Of a stretch of DNA of 64,000 nt, positions 7,984 to 15,900 are shown piece after piece. The stretch comes from G963556115 sp963666605. Lineage in GTDB: Bacteria > Planctomycetota > SZUA-567. The notes beneath the pieces were generated by a model. That model had not been told where the DNA came from, did no database searches, and saw only the letters and a list, made by a program, of their open reading frames with translations. The position numbers and the translations under genes were made by a program. Location of the stretch: the NCBI GenBank assembly GCA_965140405.1, contig OZ223208.1, forward strand, positions 3,348,001-3,412,000, written 5' to 3'. The stretch's first letter is position 1. Each line of letters begins with the position of its first letter.

Positions 7984-10122
7984 ATGGTAGACTCGTACTC
8001 TCCTGACACCAGTTCAGCGTCAAAGCAAAGCTCTCTCTTTGGCTCTATCAAGCCCTCTGATACAGAGACACCAGAGAGTTATCTATCACTTATCGAATCA
8101 AGCGAGAAACGTTTTCGAACTCTCTATGAAAATGTGACCGACGGTGTCTTAATAATCGACAACAACTATCTCATCAAATATGTCAATGATAGGACCTGTG
8201 AGATATCGGGCTTTTCAAGAGATGAATTGATTGGCAATCCTTGTGATATAGTCTGCCCCAAAGGCTCAGCATCAAAAGAATGCCCGATCTGGGCTAAAAA
8301 CAATGATAGCTTTACTGGCATGGACACAGCAATAAAGTGTAAATCTGGAGGACTCAATCCTATCTTAAAGAATGCCAAAGTAATTGACATTGATGACCAG
8401 CCACATATATGTGAGAGCTTCAGCGATATCTCCTACCTAAAAGAGATTGAATTTTGCCTTACAAAGAGAAATAAAGAGCTCAAAGGTATCCTTGAGTCTG
8501 CACCTATAGGCATAGGTCTAATAAGTGATATGAAGATCACCGAGATCAATGAGCAATTTGCAAAAATTCTCGGTTATAAGACTTCAGAGATCATCGGCAA
8601 GGATATACGCAAGCTAAATAACAGTGCCACAGCAGAGAAGATGGTTGAGAAAGTGCTAAAAACACGCTCCTATTATACCCAAGAAGTAGTCCTCAAACAT
8701 AAAGACAACTCTGATGTCAATACTATAGTCTCTCTAGACCTACTTGATACTGAATCAGAAGAAAAAAAATCAGATATCCTTTTCACTGTTTTAGATATAA
8801 CAGAGGCAACTCACGCTAGGGAGGAGATCTGGAAACAAGCATACTACGACAAACTTACCGAGCTGCCAAATCGCGCTCACATTCTAAATGAGCTACAAAA
8901 AAATATTGACAACAATGATGAGATCAGCCTTATACTCTTTGATTTGAACAAATTCAAAGAGGTAAATGATAACTACGGCCACTTAGCAGGCGATGAGTTA
9001 CTCCGCCAGGTTAGTTCGAGCCTCACATCATTCATAAAAGAGCCAAACTTCACCGGCCGTCTAGGAGGGGATGAGTTTATTATAATCGTCCATACTAGGG
9101 ATAAGGGAGAGCTTGAAGAATTCTGCACCTCGATTTGTGACCTTATCAATAAACGGTGCATACTTGAGGAGCGCACAGTACGAGTCTCTGCTAGTCTTGG
9201 TGTAGTATCAGATGCAGACAAGGTAAATGACTATCTTCTCAGAGCCGACCTAGCGATGTACGAAGCGAAGAATATCAGTAAGATGCGCCCTGCTGGTGCT
9301 TTCAAATTTTTCACACCATCTATGCTCAAGTCTTATGAGATACAGTCGCAGATGAAGCAGACCCTTCTCGACGCGTTTAGCAATAACGAATTCGATATAA
9401 TGTACCAACCGATCTACAATATCACCACGATGACGATAGAAGGCGTCGAGGCACTGCTGAGATGGGATCATCCAACATACGGAGCAGTTGCTCCACAGGT
9501 AGTGATACCTATTGCAGACGAGACGGGTGTTCTTATACCTATAGGGCATTGGATGATTGATGAGGTAGGCAGGGTACTAAAGAGCCTCCAGGACAAAGTA
9601 CCACAACTCCACGATACAGGTTTTTACATCTCTATCAATATGACCTTACAGCAGCTCAGCGACCCAGACCTCATCTCGGTATTTGACACAATGCTCGAAA
9701 CTCATGGAATAAGCGGCAAGATGATCATGATTGATATCTCAGACACATCTGCGCTTGACACGAGTAAGTGGTCACTCAGCATTGTAAAAAATCTCAAAAA
9801 GCACGGGGTACGTATAAGTATTGATGATTTTGGTATTGGCTACTCAGCTCTTTCAACAGTAGAGCGTTCGAGTATAAACATACTTAAAATTGATCGCAGT
9901 TATATTGCAAAGCTTCATATTGAAAAGAATATGGAAATAACCAATGCAATCATCAAACTAGCCAAGGCACTGAGTCTTGAGGTAATTGCCGAAGGAGTTG
10001 AGACCTTGGAACAATTCAAACAAGTTAGAGAGCTTGAATGCACTGCAGCACAAGGGTTCTATTTGAACGAACCACTCAGCCGTACAGATCTTCACGATCT
10101 CATCTACAACCTCTATATCTAA
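7984..10122 (+). CDS. PAS-PAS-GGDEF-EAL cyclic-di-GMP enzyme
   Basis: This 712-aa soluble signalling protein starts at ATG 7984 behind GAGG. Two PAS domains (about 37-150 and 160-275) would sense a signal; the first carries a CPKG...CPIW cysteine pair. The GGDEF domain has an intact GRLGGDEF near 359-366, so diguanylate cyclase activity is possible. The RxxD product-inhibition site is not seen at its usual place. The EAL domain keeps GVEALLRW, a SINMT Asn, IDDFGIGYSA, ILKIDRS, AEGVE and the late AQGF Gln. The metal-binding Glu of the usual EITE motif is Asp here (MIDISD). No membrane segment was seen. The net direction (synthesis or breakdown) cannot be decided. Confidence 0.92.
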   Translation: MVDSYSPDTSSASKQSSLFGSIKPSDTETPESYLSLIESSEKRFRTLYENVTDGVLIIDNNYLIKYVNDRTCEISGFSRDELIGNPCDIVCPKGSASKECPIWAKNNDSFTGMDTAIKCKSGGLNPILKNAKVIDIDDQPHICESFSDISYLKEIEFCLTKRNKELKGILESAPIGIGLISDMKITEINEQFAKILGYKTSEIIGKDIRKLNNSATAEKMVEKVLKTRSYYTQEVVLKHKDNSDVNTIVSLDLLDTESEEKKSDILFTVLDITEATHAREEIWKQAYYDKLTELPNRAHILNELQKNIDNNDEISLILFDLNKFKEVNDNYGHLAGDELLRQVSSSLTSFIKEPNFTGRLGGDEFIIIVHTRDKGELEEFCTSICDLINKRCILEERTVRVSASLGVVSDADKVNDYLLRADLAMYEAKNISKMRPAGAFKFFTPSMLKSYEIQSQMKQTLLDAFSNNEFDIMYQPIYNITTMTIEGVEALLRWDHPTYGAVAPQVVIPIADETGVLIPIGHWMIDEVGRVLKSLQDKVPQLHDTGFYISINMTLQQLSDPDLISVFDTMLETHGISGKMIMIDISDTSALDTSKWSLSIVKNLKKHGVRISIDDFGIGYSALSTVERSSINILKIDRSYIAKLHIEKNMEITNAIIKLAKALSLEVIAEGVETLEQFKQVRELECTAAQGFYLNEPLSRTDLHDLIYNLYI

Positions 10123-10208
10123 AGGTTAAAATTTAATTTTTTGAAATAATATATTAGAGCGATATTATATTTGAATATTGCAATAAACACTAATTGTAGG
10201 GCTTGAAT

Positions 10209-11444
10209 ATGAACTCTGAGAAAAAAGTAACTAAAAAATCACGGTTAAAAAAAGTACTAATAATCATATTTTTGCTATATATTGTAATATCAACGAGTTA
10301 TTTAATTATTTGGGCATGTATTTCTGGGCCAGATGTCACATATAGGGTTATTAGCAATTGTTGTGATAGTGATATTGACGATTATAAGAATTATCCTGGA
10401 AGAGACCTTCTTACTGGCAATAATGCATATAATTTTAAACAGACAAATAATGATAAATTTGTACCCAAAAAAGTATCAATTAAAAATAAAGAGGATATTG
10501 ATCTTGAAAGCTTTTTAGAAGCTAGTGATAGTATTGCATTTTTAGTAATCAAAGATGATGTTATCCGTTACGAAAAGTATTTCCAAGGTCATTCAGCAAA
10601 TACAGTTTCAATGGGTTTTTCTGCATCGAAGTCAATTTTATCTATACTGATAGGGATAGCTATAGATGAAGGTATAATTCAATCAGTAGATCAAAGTGTT
10701 ACAGATTATATCCCTGAATTAAAGAAAAATGGGTTTGATAAGGTTACCCTTAAGAGCCTTCTTCAAATGCACTCCGGTATTGATTATATCGAAAATGACA
10801 GCCCCTTTGGAGAACATGTAAAGTTTAACTATACCTCAAAGCTAAGAGAAGCAATTTTAAACCTCAAGGTAGTAAAGAATCCTTCCCCAGACTTTGCCTA
10901 TAAGTCAGCTGACAATGCCGTACTAGGACTGGTACTAGAGAGGGCACTTAAGAATAAGACAATATCGCAATATACTCAAGAGAAGCTGTGGGAACCATTG
11001 GGAATGGAACATGACGGAATATGGACGCTTGATAGCAAGAAAGGTGGACTAGAAAAGACCTGGTGTTGTCTCTCAGCGACAGCAAAGGATTTTGCCAAAT
11101 TTGGCTGTCTTTACCTTGCCAAAGGTAATTGGAATGGCACGCAAATTGTATCAGAGAAATGGGTTGACGATTCGATAACAGGAGCTTTTACCCCAGCAAC
11201 ATGGCCAAAATATGAGCTTGAAGAGGGCTTTGAAAATTATGGTTATGAGTGGTGGATATGTTCAAGTGAGCGAAGAGACATTTTAGCGCGTGGTAAGAAT
11301 GGTCAATTTATTTATGTCAATTATAGCAAAAATATAGTTATTGTTAGACTGGGCTGGAGCACTGGTGACGCTGGATTTGGTAAATTATCCCATGGAGATT
11401 GGTTGTCATTATTTGTGAACTTGTCCGAGAGTCTCAAGAATTAA
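10209..11444 (+). CDS. Membrane-anchored beta-lactamase-fold serine hydrolase
   Basis: This 411-aa protein is of the PF00144 (class C beta-lactamase / 6-aminohexanoate-dimer hydrolase) type. Start ATG 10209 is chosen because AGGG lies seven bases upstream; an in-frame TTG two codons earlier has no room for it. A single N-terminal membrane segment (about 17-38) anchors it outside the cell membrane. The nucleophile motif is SASK within MGFSASKSILS. A YKSADNAVLG stretch corresponds to the Tyr motif and resembles NylB-type enzymes. The C-terminal GKNGQFIYV matches the third motif region. The substrate is unknown; it is not necessarily an antibiotic resistance enzyme. Confidence 0.88.
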   Translation: MNSEKKVTKKSRLKKVLIIIFLLYIVISTSYLIIWACISGPDVTYRVISNCCDSDIDDYKNYPGRDLLTGNNAYNFKQTNNDKFVPKKVSIKNKEDIDLESFLEASDSIAFLVIKDDVIRYEKYFQGHSANTVSMGFSASKSILSILIGIAIDEGIIQSVDQSVTDYIPELKKNGFDKVTLKSLLQMHSGIDYIENDSPFGEHVKFNYTSKLREAILNLKVVKNPSPDFAYKSADNAVLGLVLERALKNKTISQYTQEKLWEPLGMEHDGIWTLDSKKGGLEKTWCCLSATAKDFAKFGCLYLAKGNWNGTQIVSEKWVDDSITGAFTPATWPKYELEEGFENYGYEWWICSSERRDILARGKNGQFIYVNYSKNIVIVRLGWSTGDAGFGKLSHGDWLSLFVNLSESLKN

Positions 11445-11756
11445 TACAATTATTACACATAGAACATGAACCATAAATACAAAAGTAAAAACGTCACCAG
11501 CTATTATGCTTGTACCATTTTTACAGCTAGCCTTCTAGTTGCTCTACGACTACATCCTTTGCGATGTCACATAGACACCTGCCGAACCAAAACAAGATAG
11601 AACTTGAAGACTACATAAAAATAACTTTACCGGTAGTGGCAAAGAGATACTTACAAAAATACTATTTGAGAAATACCTATTACAAGGTGAACATTTAAAA
11701 TATAAACTTACCCTTAAATCTTATTAATAATATAATTCATGTAATGATCCATTAAA
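11445..11756. other. intergenic region at the left prophage edge
   Basis: No supported gene. Two short overlapping plus-strand frames (one 11564-11698, 44 codons, rich in charged residues) look protein-like but have no ribosome site or recognised family. They could be the worn remains of a gene at the prophage border. No attachment repeat was recognised. Confidence 0.3.
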
Positions 11757-11797
11757 AAGCCGCACCTCTCCCAGAAACTAATATGAAGAGGTGCGGC
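11757..11797 (-). terminator. terminator at the left end of the prophage
   Basis: GCCGCACCTCT (11759-11769) pairs perfectly with AGAGGTGCGGC (11787-11797). TTTTTAAT follows on the minus strand, so it ends transcription of the last phage gene. Confidence 0.85.
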
Positions 11798-11879
11798 AAT
11801 ATACATATGTTGACAAACAATAGATCCTACTTTAACAGTTCTTCAAGCAAAACAACAAGATAAACTGAACAACCTATAC

Positions 11880-13298
11880 TTATTTTGAAAGGATAAAATC
11901 ATTAAAGTGATATATCTTGATGTTTGGAACTTCTCCAATACTTCCAACTTGCGTAAAGATTTTAGCAACAATCCCTGTCTGACCAGTCAAATCAAAATCC
12001 TCAGAAGCAATCCACTTAGTACCTGCAATTGCATAATCATCCAAGTCGTCTCTGACAGTCAGGGAGAGCGGCTTGTAAGTAATATCATTATCAACAGACA
12101 CATATAACTTGAGTTGGTCATTACCGATAGTATCTGAAATAGCCTTATCTTCATCCTTTGCCATAAAATATATTCTAGCTATACCAGTACCCTGCTCAAG
12201 CTCAAAGACAGGCATCTTAACAACCATATATTCTGGCTTTTCAAGAGTAAGTGATTTAACCGCGCTGTAACCCGTACCGTCTCCAATATCTCCACCCAGA
12301 ACATATAGCGAATCGTCTATTACAATTGGGCTCAACCCATATGCAGCTGAAGTTGGCAGACTACCACTAGCTACCCAAGTACCTGTACCAGCAATAAAAT
12401 CAGCTACTGGTTTCTGATAAACTTGGGTATAGAATGTAACTTGGTTAATCTGCCCGCCTAGGACATAAACAGTATTACCTATAACAATAGTACTCATTGC
12501 ATTAGTATTTGCAGCTGGTAGGCTTCCATTAACGGTCCAAGTACCAGTACCGGTCACAAAATCAGCCACTGGTTTTTTATAAACTTGAGAATAAAAACCA
12601 GATGTATTTAATTCACTGCCACCCAAAATATAAATAGTATCATTTATTACAATAGAACTTAATGCTAAAGCTGTTGCTGTTGGTAAGTTTCCACTAGATG
12701 TCCAAGAGCCAGTGCCAGCTACAAAATCAGTAACCGACTTTCGGTAAACCACTGACGTAGGAATATTATTACTCCAATCATAACCACCCAATATATAAAC
12801 ATTATCTCCAATAACTATAGTACTAAATGCGCCTTCAAATGTACCTGGCAAGCTTCCATTTTCTGCCCAAGTGCCTGTGCCGCCAATAAAATCAGCCACT
12901 GTTTTCTTATAGACTTGAGTGAATCCATTGTTCCAATTATCACCGCCATAACCACCAACAATATAGACCGTATCTTCAATTACTATTGTGCTATATATCC
13001 CAGTTTTAGGCACCGGAAGATTACCCGCGTTTTGATTCCAAGAGTTAGTACTGATACCACCTGTTATCTTATTTTTAACATAACCATTTTCAACAACAGC
13101 ATTTGTCAGTGTTAGTCCAGCCTCAGTATTAAACAACACAGCCTGATAATCCTCAGAACTAACATCATTCGTTAAATCCTGTGAAATCGCTAAAGACAGT
13201 TGTTCAAAACGATCCTCTTCATTTGAATCACTGCCGTTTGTACATCCACATTTACCTGGACAGCAATTTTGTGTAATTGTTATTGTGTTACAACTCAT
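11880..13298 (-). CDS. Kelch-like beta-propeller protein, last gene of the prophage
   Basis: This 472-aa protein starts at ATG 13298 with CTAGGAG upstream. The first 20 residues are Cys-rich (five Cys, including CCPGKCGC). Residues about 87-350 are five repeats of some 53 aa, each with the pattern LP...STIVI.DTVYxLGG...VYKKPVADF..GTGTW. The VYxLGG core is that of Kelch/galactose-oxidase blades. The last 100 residues form a separate domain. Placed after the fibres and terminated by its own strong hairpin, it could be a virion appendage or a lysogenic-conversion surface protein; neither is proven. Confidence 0.75.
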   Translation of the reverse strand: MSCNTITITQNCCPGKCGCTNGSDSNEEDRFEQLSLAISQDLTNDVSSEDYQAVLFNTEAGLTLTNAVVENGYVKNKITGGISTNSWNQNAGNLPVPKTGIYSTIVIEDTVYIVGGYGGDNWNNGFTQVYKKTVADFIGGTGTWAENGSLPGTFEGAFSTIVIGDNVYILGGYDWSNNIPTSVVYRKSVTDFVAGTGSWTSSGNLPTATALALSSIVINDTIYILGGSELNTSGFYSQVYKKPVADFVTGTGTWTVNGSLPAANTNAMSTIVIGNTVYVLGGQINQVTFYTQVYQKPVADFIAGTGTWVASGSLPTSAAYGLSPIVIDDSLYVLGGDIGDGTGYSAVKSLTLEKPEYMVVKMPVFELEQGTGIARIYFMAKDEDKAISDTIGNDQLKLYVSVDNDITYKPLSLTVRDDLDDYAIAGTKWIASEDFDLTGQTGIVAKIFTQVGSIGEVPNIKIYHFNDFILSK

Positions 13299-13507
13299 AA
13301 TAAAATCTCCTAGTTAAAATAGTAAAATATAATCTCTATGAAAATTTAAATAAATCTCCTTTCACCACTGCTAACATACCACCTGACAATAATCTTTTAT
13401 ACCCTTCAACTTCTTAGAATCATTAAAGCTGACAAAGGCCCTCATCCTACCACACCAAAAAAAACAAGCCGAAGGACGAAATTAATACATTGCAGAAAAA
13501 ACATCTA

Positions 13508-13972
13508 CTAAGTATCCACCATTTCTATATCACTCCACTTTTCGCTCTCTTCTTTGCATTTCTTCTCGACTCTCTCTATGAGGCTTGTGAGTTCTGTCCC
13601 TGAACTTTCAACTCTAAGGTGCTGAGTGTTTTGCGGTTGATAATGACCGAGCATCTTATTTATCTCTTTGCCAACTTCTAAAGCCATCTTGATGTGTTCT
13701 CTCTGTTCACGAGGTTCAAGAGATTCAGCAGCATAATTTGCAGACTCCATCTTCCCCATTAATGAGAAGAGCTTACTTAGCATAAACTCCTTTGTAAAGT
13801 GCGTTTTATCAATCATTTCACTCCTTATTGTATTCAATTCCTCTTCTACTCCTTTTGACCGACGCATCCTACCGCAATGTTTATTTCTATAGCCAACTGC
13901 ATTTGCCGCCTGCCAATTCCCCATCCCCATTGCTACACACATAGCAAACTCTTTCTGCACTTCAGTCGCCAT
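13508..13972 (-). CDS. Terminase small subunit
   Basis: This 154-aa protein would bind the phage packaging site and load the large terminase. The N-terminal region has the family pattern: FAMCVAMGMGNWQAANAVGY, followed by a basic stretch, as in helix-turn-helix small terminases. Start ATG 13972 has AAGGA six bases upstream; the longer frame adds 13 residues without support. It sits after membrane/lysis genes, as in T7, but about 25 kb from the large subunit gene, which is unusual. Confidence 0.75.
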   Translation of the reverse strand: MATEVQKEFAMCVAMGMGNWQAANAVGYRNKHCGRMRRSKGVEEELNTIRSEMIDKTHFTKEFMLSKLFSLMGKMESANYAAESLEPREQREHIKMALEVGKEINKMLGHYQPQNTQHLRVESSGTELTSLIERVEKKCKEESEKWSDIEMVDT

Positions 13973-14122
13973 GCCAGATCCTTTCAAAAAGCCGTTAACT
14001 ACAATAACCAAATATCTGAGTATACTATTACCTCAAGGTCTTTATACGCCAACTTACTCCAACTCAATTCCAGTCTAAAATACTAATTAATCGAGAACAA
14101 TTAAATACGTGAGAATACTCTT

Positions 14123-14404
14123 TCAACCATTTATTCTAATTATCATCCCTATAACAGTAGTCGCCGCACATACCACTGCAGCAATAGCAGCCCAATTGGC
14201 TCTTAGATTCCTACTAGAGTGATGATCTTCTATATGATTTTTATGTTGATTGTGAAGCTCTGCAATATCACCAGAGTGTTTGGTTACATGCTCACATAGC
14301 TGATTACAAGGGGCAGAATGCAGGCAGGACTCAACCCTTGCGAGCGTTACCTTTACCTCTGTCATGTCTTTATAAAGTTGATCTATCTTCTCTTCACTAT
14401 TCAC
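14123..14404 (-). CDS. Small coiled-coil protein with C-terminal membrane segment (holin/XhlA-like candidate)
   Basis: 93 aa, starting at GTG 14404, which overlaps the previous stop by one base (TAGTG). The first 60 residues are charged and helical with several Cys and His. A single membrane segment (about 71-88) follows, ending IIRING. The layout resembles XhlA-type or other small phage lysis-associated proteins. Position between fibres and small terminase matches the holin position in T7-like phages. Function is inferred from layout only. Confidence 0.55.
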   Translation of the reverse strand: MNSEEKIDQLYKDMTEVKVTLARVESCLHSAPCNQLCEHVTKHSGDIAELHNQHKNHIEDHHSSRNLRANWAAIAAVVCAATTVIGMIIRING

Positions 14405-14889
14405 TACTGTCTCCCTTTATCTAGCGGAGATCTTACAAGCAGTGCAAGTGAACCAATTATTACTGCGCCAACACCGACAACCCATACCAGTATTCGCCAC
14501 TTCTCCTCTTGAGCTCTAATAACCTTCTCATTCAGCTCAGCCTGCGCAAGTATGACCTTTGCCCGCTCATCCGCCCTTGCCCCTACGACCCTGACCACTG
14601 CTTCAGAGTTTGTCTCAGCACTTGGTAGCGGCGTTGCCGTTGCATCTTTCAAGTTTTGTACTGCAGGCATATCAGATATCTCAGGCACTACTAAAGCGAT
14701 AGAATTATCCTGCCTATTATCCTCTCTAGACGAGTCAACATTATTTTTTACAGCCAGAGCAGTCTGCTTCTGACTCAGTCCATCCATATTTTCAGGCACA
14801 CACCCGACAACAGTAGCTATACAAATCACCGTAATAGCAATTGCGACAATAGCCACAAGCTTAATAACTAACTTCTGTATTCCAAACAT
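14404..14889 (-). CDS. Phage membrane protein with lipobox-like N-terminus (lysis candidate)
   Basis: 161 aa, starting at ATG 14889 behind a perfect AAGGAGG; the longer frame is not supported. A strongly hydrophobic N-terminus ends in VVGC, which could be a lipobox. The middle is helical and Ala/Glu/Lys-rich (about 100-130), and a second membrane segment lies near the C-terminus (about 133-151). It could be a spanin-like or holin-like protein. It is translationally linked to the next gene (TAGTG). Confidence 0.5.
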   Translation of the reverse strand: MFGIQKLVIKLVAIVAIAITVICIATVVGCVPENMDGLSQKQTALAVKNNVDSSREDNRQDNSIALVVPEISDMPAVQNLKDATATPLPSAETNSEAVVRVVGARADERAKVILAQAELNEKVIRAQEEKWRILVWVVGVGAVIIGSLALLVRSPLDKGRQ

Positions 14890-14890
14890 A

Positions 14891-14992
14891 CTATTCCTCC
14901 TTATCAATGCAGCATTTACCACTACTATTTACTCCAACGATGAAGTCCCTGCTCCCAACCTTCTTTCCATATGAGATCTCAAATCTACTCAT
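14891..14992 (-). CDS. 33-aa phage ORF
   Basis: A short frame (starts MSRFEISYGKKVG, ends KCCIDKEE) whose ATG overlaps the preceding TAA (TAATG) and whose last codons contain the AAGGAGG of the next gene. The tight coupling suggests it is translated, but nothing in the protein is recognised. Confidence 0.4.
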   Translation of the reverse strand: MSRFEISYGKKVGSRDFIVGVNSSGKCCIDKEE

Positions 14993-15388
14993 TAAATATC
15001 CTCCCTTCCTACAACAAGTGCCCCGTGAAATTTGAAATTTGGTGTCCCTTCACCAAGGTCAAAGCTTTGTAACTTTAATCCAAACCCACTTATAGCCACA
15101 CCAGACACATCTACTTCATCTGAAGTAAATATATAGATACACAATGATTCAACAGGTAAAAGAACCGGAGTCCCAGTCACTGCCGGATAAAACACTACAC
15201 CGCCAGCATTATCCAGATAGGTCTGAACAATATAATCAACTCCCGATACCAGTTCATTTTTCACACCATTAGAACCAACATACTCAACAACCAGATCAGT
15301 AGTAGCAAAACATCAAAATTAAAAATCAAATATCTTCTTACTAGAGTCACCCTTACACACCACAACTATAGTTATTACTTACACCCAT
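14992..15388 (-). pseudogene. Degenerate third tail-fibre N-terminal domain
   Basis: From ATG 15388 the start reads MGVSNNY, like the MPVKNNY of the two intact fibres. A two-base loss in a TATA run then shifts the frame. From there GDSSKKIFDF, CFATTDLVVEY, LDNAGG and VVFYP align without gaps to GNLQARIFNF, CFSLDDLVVEY, LDNSGG and MITYP of the fibres, but with TAA (15319-15321) and TGA (15313-15315) where the fibres have Pro and Arg. After that 90 further codons stay open to the stop at 14992. A short product from an internal ATG (15264) cannot be excluded. Confidence 0.8.
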
Positions 15389-15440
15389 CTTATTCTTACT
15401 AGCCCAAACACTACAAAACACAAAATACTATCCAACTCAC

Positions 15441-15899
15441 TCAACCGACACACACACTGCATGCTGTATAATTCTTCAACCCATCTGAAAGATTTATTTC
15501 AAGATTATTATTATCTGCTCCAATATGACTACACTTCTCATCTGCATGATAACAAGTTCCATTCTCACTTATAAATACAGTGCTTCCCTTACCATACTTC
15601 TCCATTATCTCAGACTGTGCTATCTGAAACTCAAGTTCTGCCCTCGCCTTCTCTTCATACTCTCCATTAAAGTCATGACGGTAAACATGGGACAATAATG
15701 GATCCAGAGTCGCCAGATCAGCAGCATATAGCTCTCCAAGTTTCTCAACCGAAACCTCCCAAGTCCCATCCTCTTTAGCTACATGATTTACTGAAGGTGG
15801 TTCATCTTGCATAGGAATGTACCCCATAGCTTTCATCATACTACCCTTACCAAAAGCAGAACCAGACTCACCAACTTTTCCCCATACTTGTTTATCCAT
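15441..15899 (-). CDS. Tail-fibre-linked protein with CYH...C...CxxC metal-site-like end, copy 1
   Basis: 152 aa, starting just after the stop of fibre 2. The N-terminus (WGKVGESGSAFGK, MGYIPMQDE) is nearly identical to the copy at 17887-18348, while the middle has diverged. The C-terminus has GTCYHADEKC followed by GLKNYTACSVC, the spacing of small zinc-site modules of the type tG-x-x-YH-x3-C ... C-x2-C. Its constant placement after a fibre suggests a fibre assembly factor or tip protein; this is inference. Confidence 0.65.
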   Translation of the reverse strand: MDKQVWGKVGESGSAFGKGSMMKAMGYIPMQDEPPSVNHVAKEDGTWEVSVEKLGELYAADLATLDPLLSHVYRHDFNGEYEEKARAELEFQIAQSEIMEKYGKGSTVFISENGTCYHADEKCSHIGADNNNLEINLSDGLKNYTACSVCVG

Positions 15900-15900
15900 A

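Noticed and set aside
10209..11444. True class C beta-lactamase conferring resistance
   Set aside because: Motifs fit the broad esterase/amidase-like PF00144 group, nearer NylB-type enzymes; no evidence for antibiotic hydrolysis.
11564..11698. 44-codon charged frame at the left prophage edge, considered as a transposase or integrase remnant
   Set aside because: No motif or ribosome site; too short to assign.
14992..15264. Independent 90-aa gene inside the fibre remnant
   Set aside because: Its upstream codons align in frame with the live fibres, so it is better read as part of a pseudogene, though internal initiation is not excluded.
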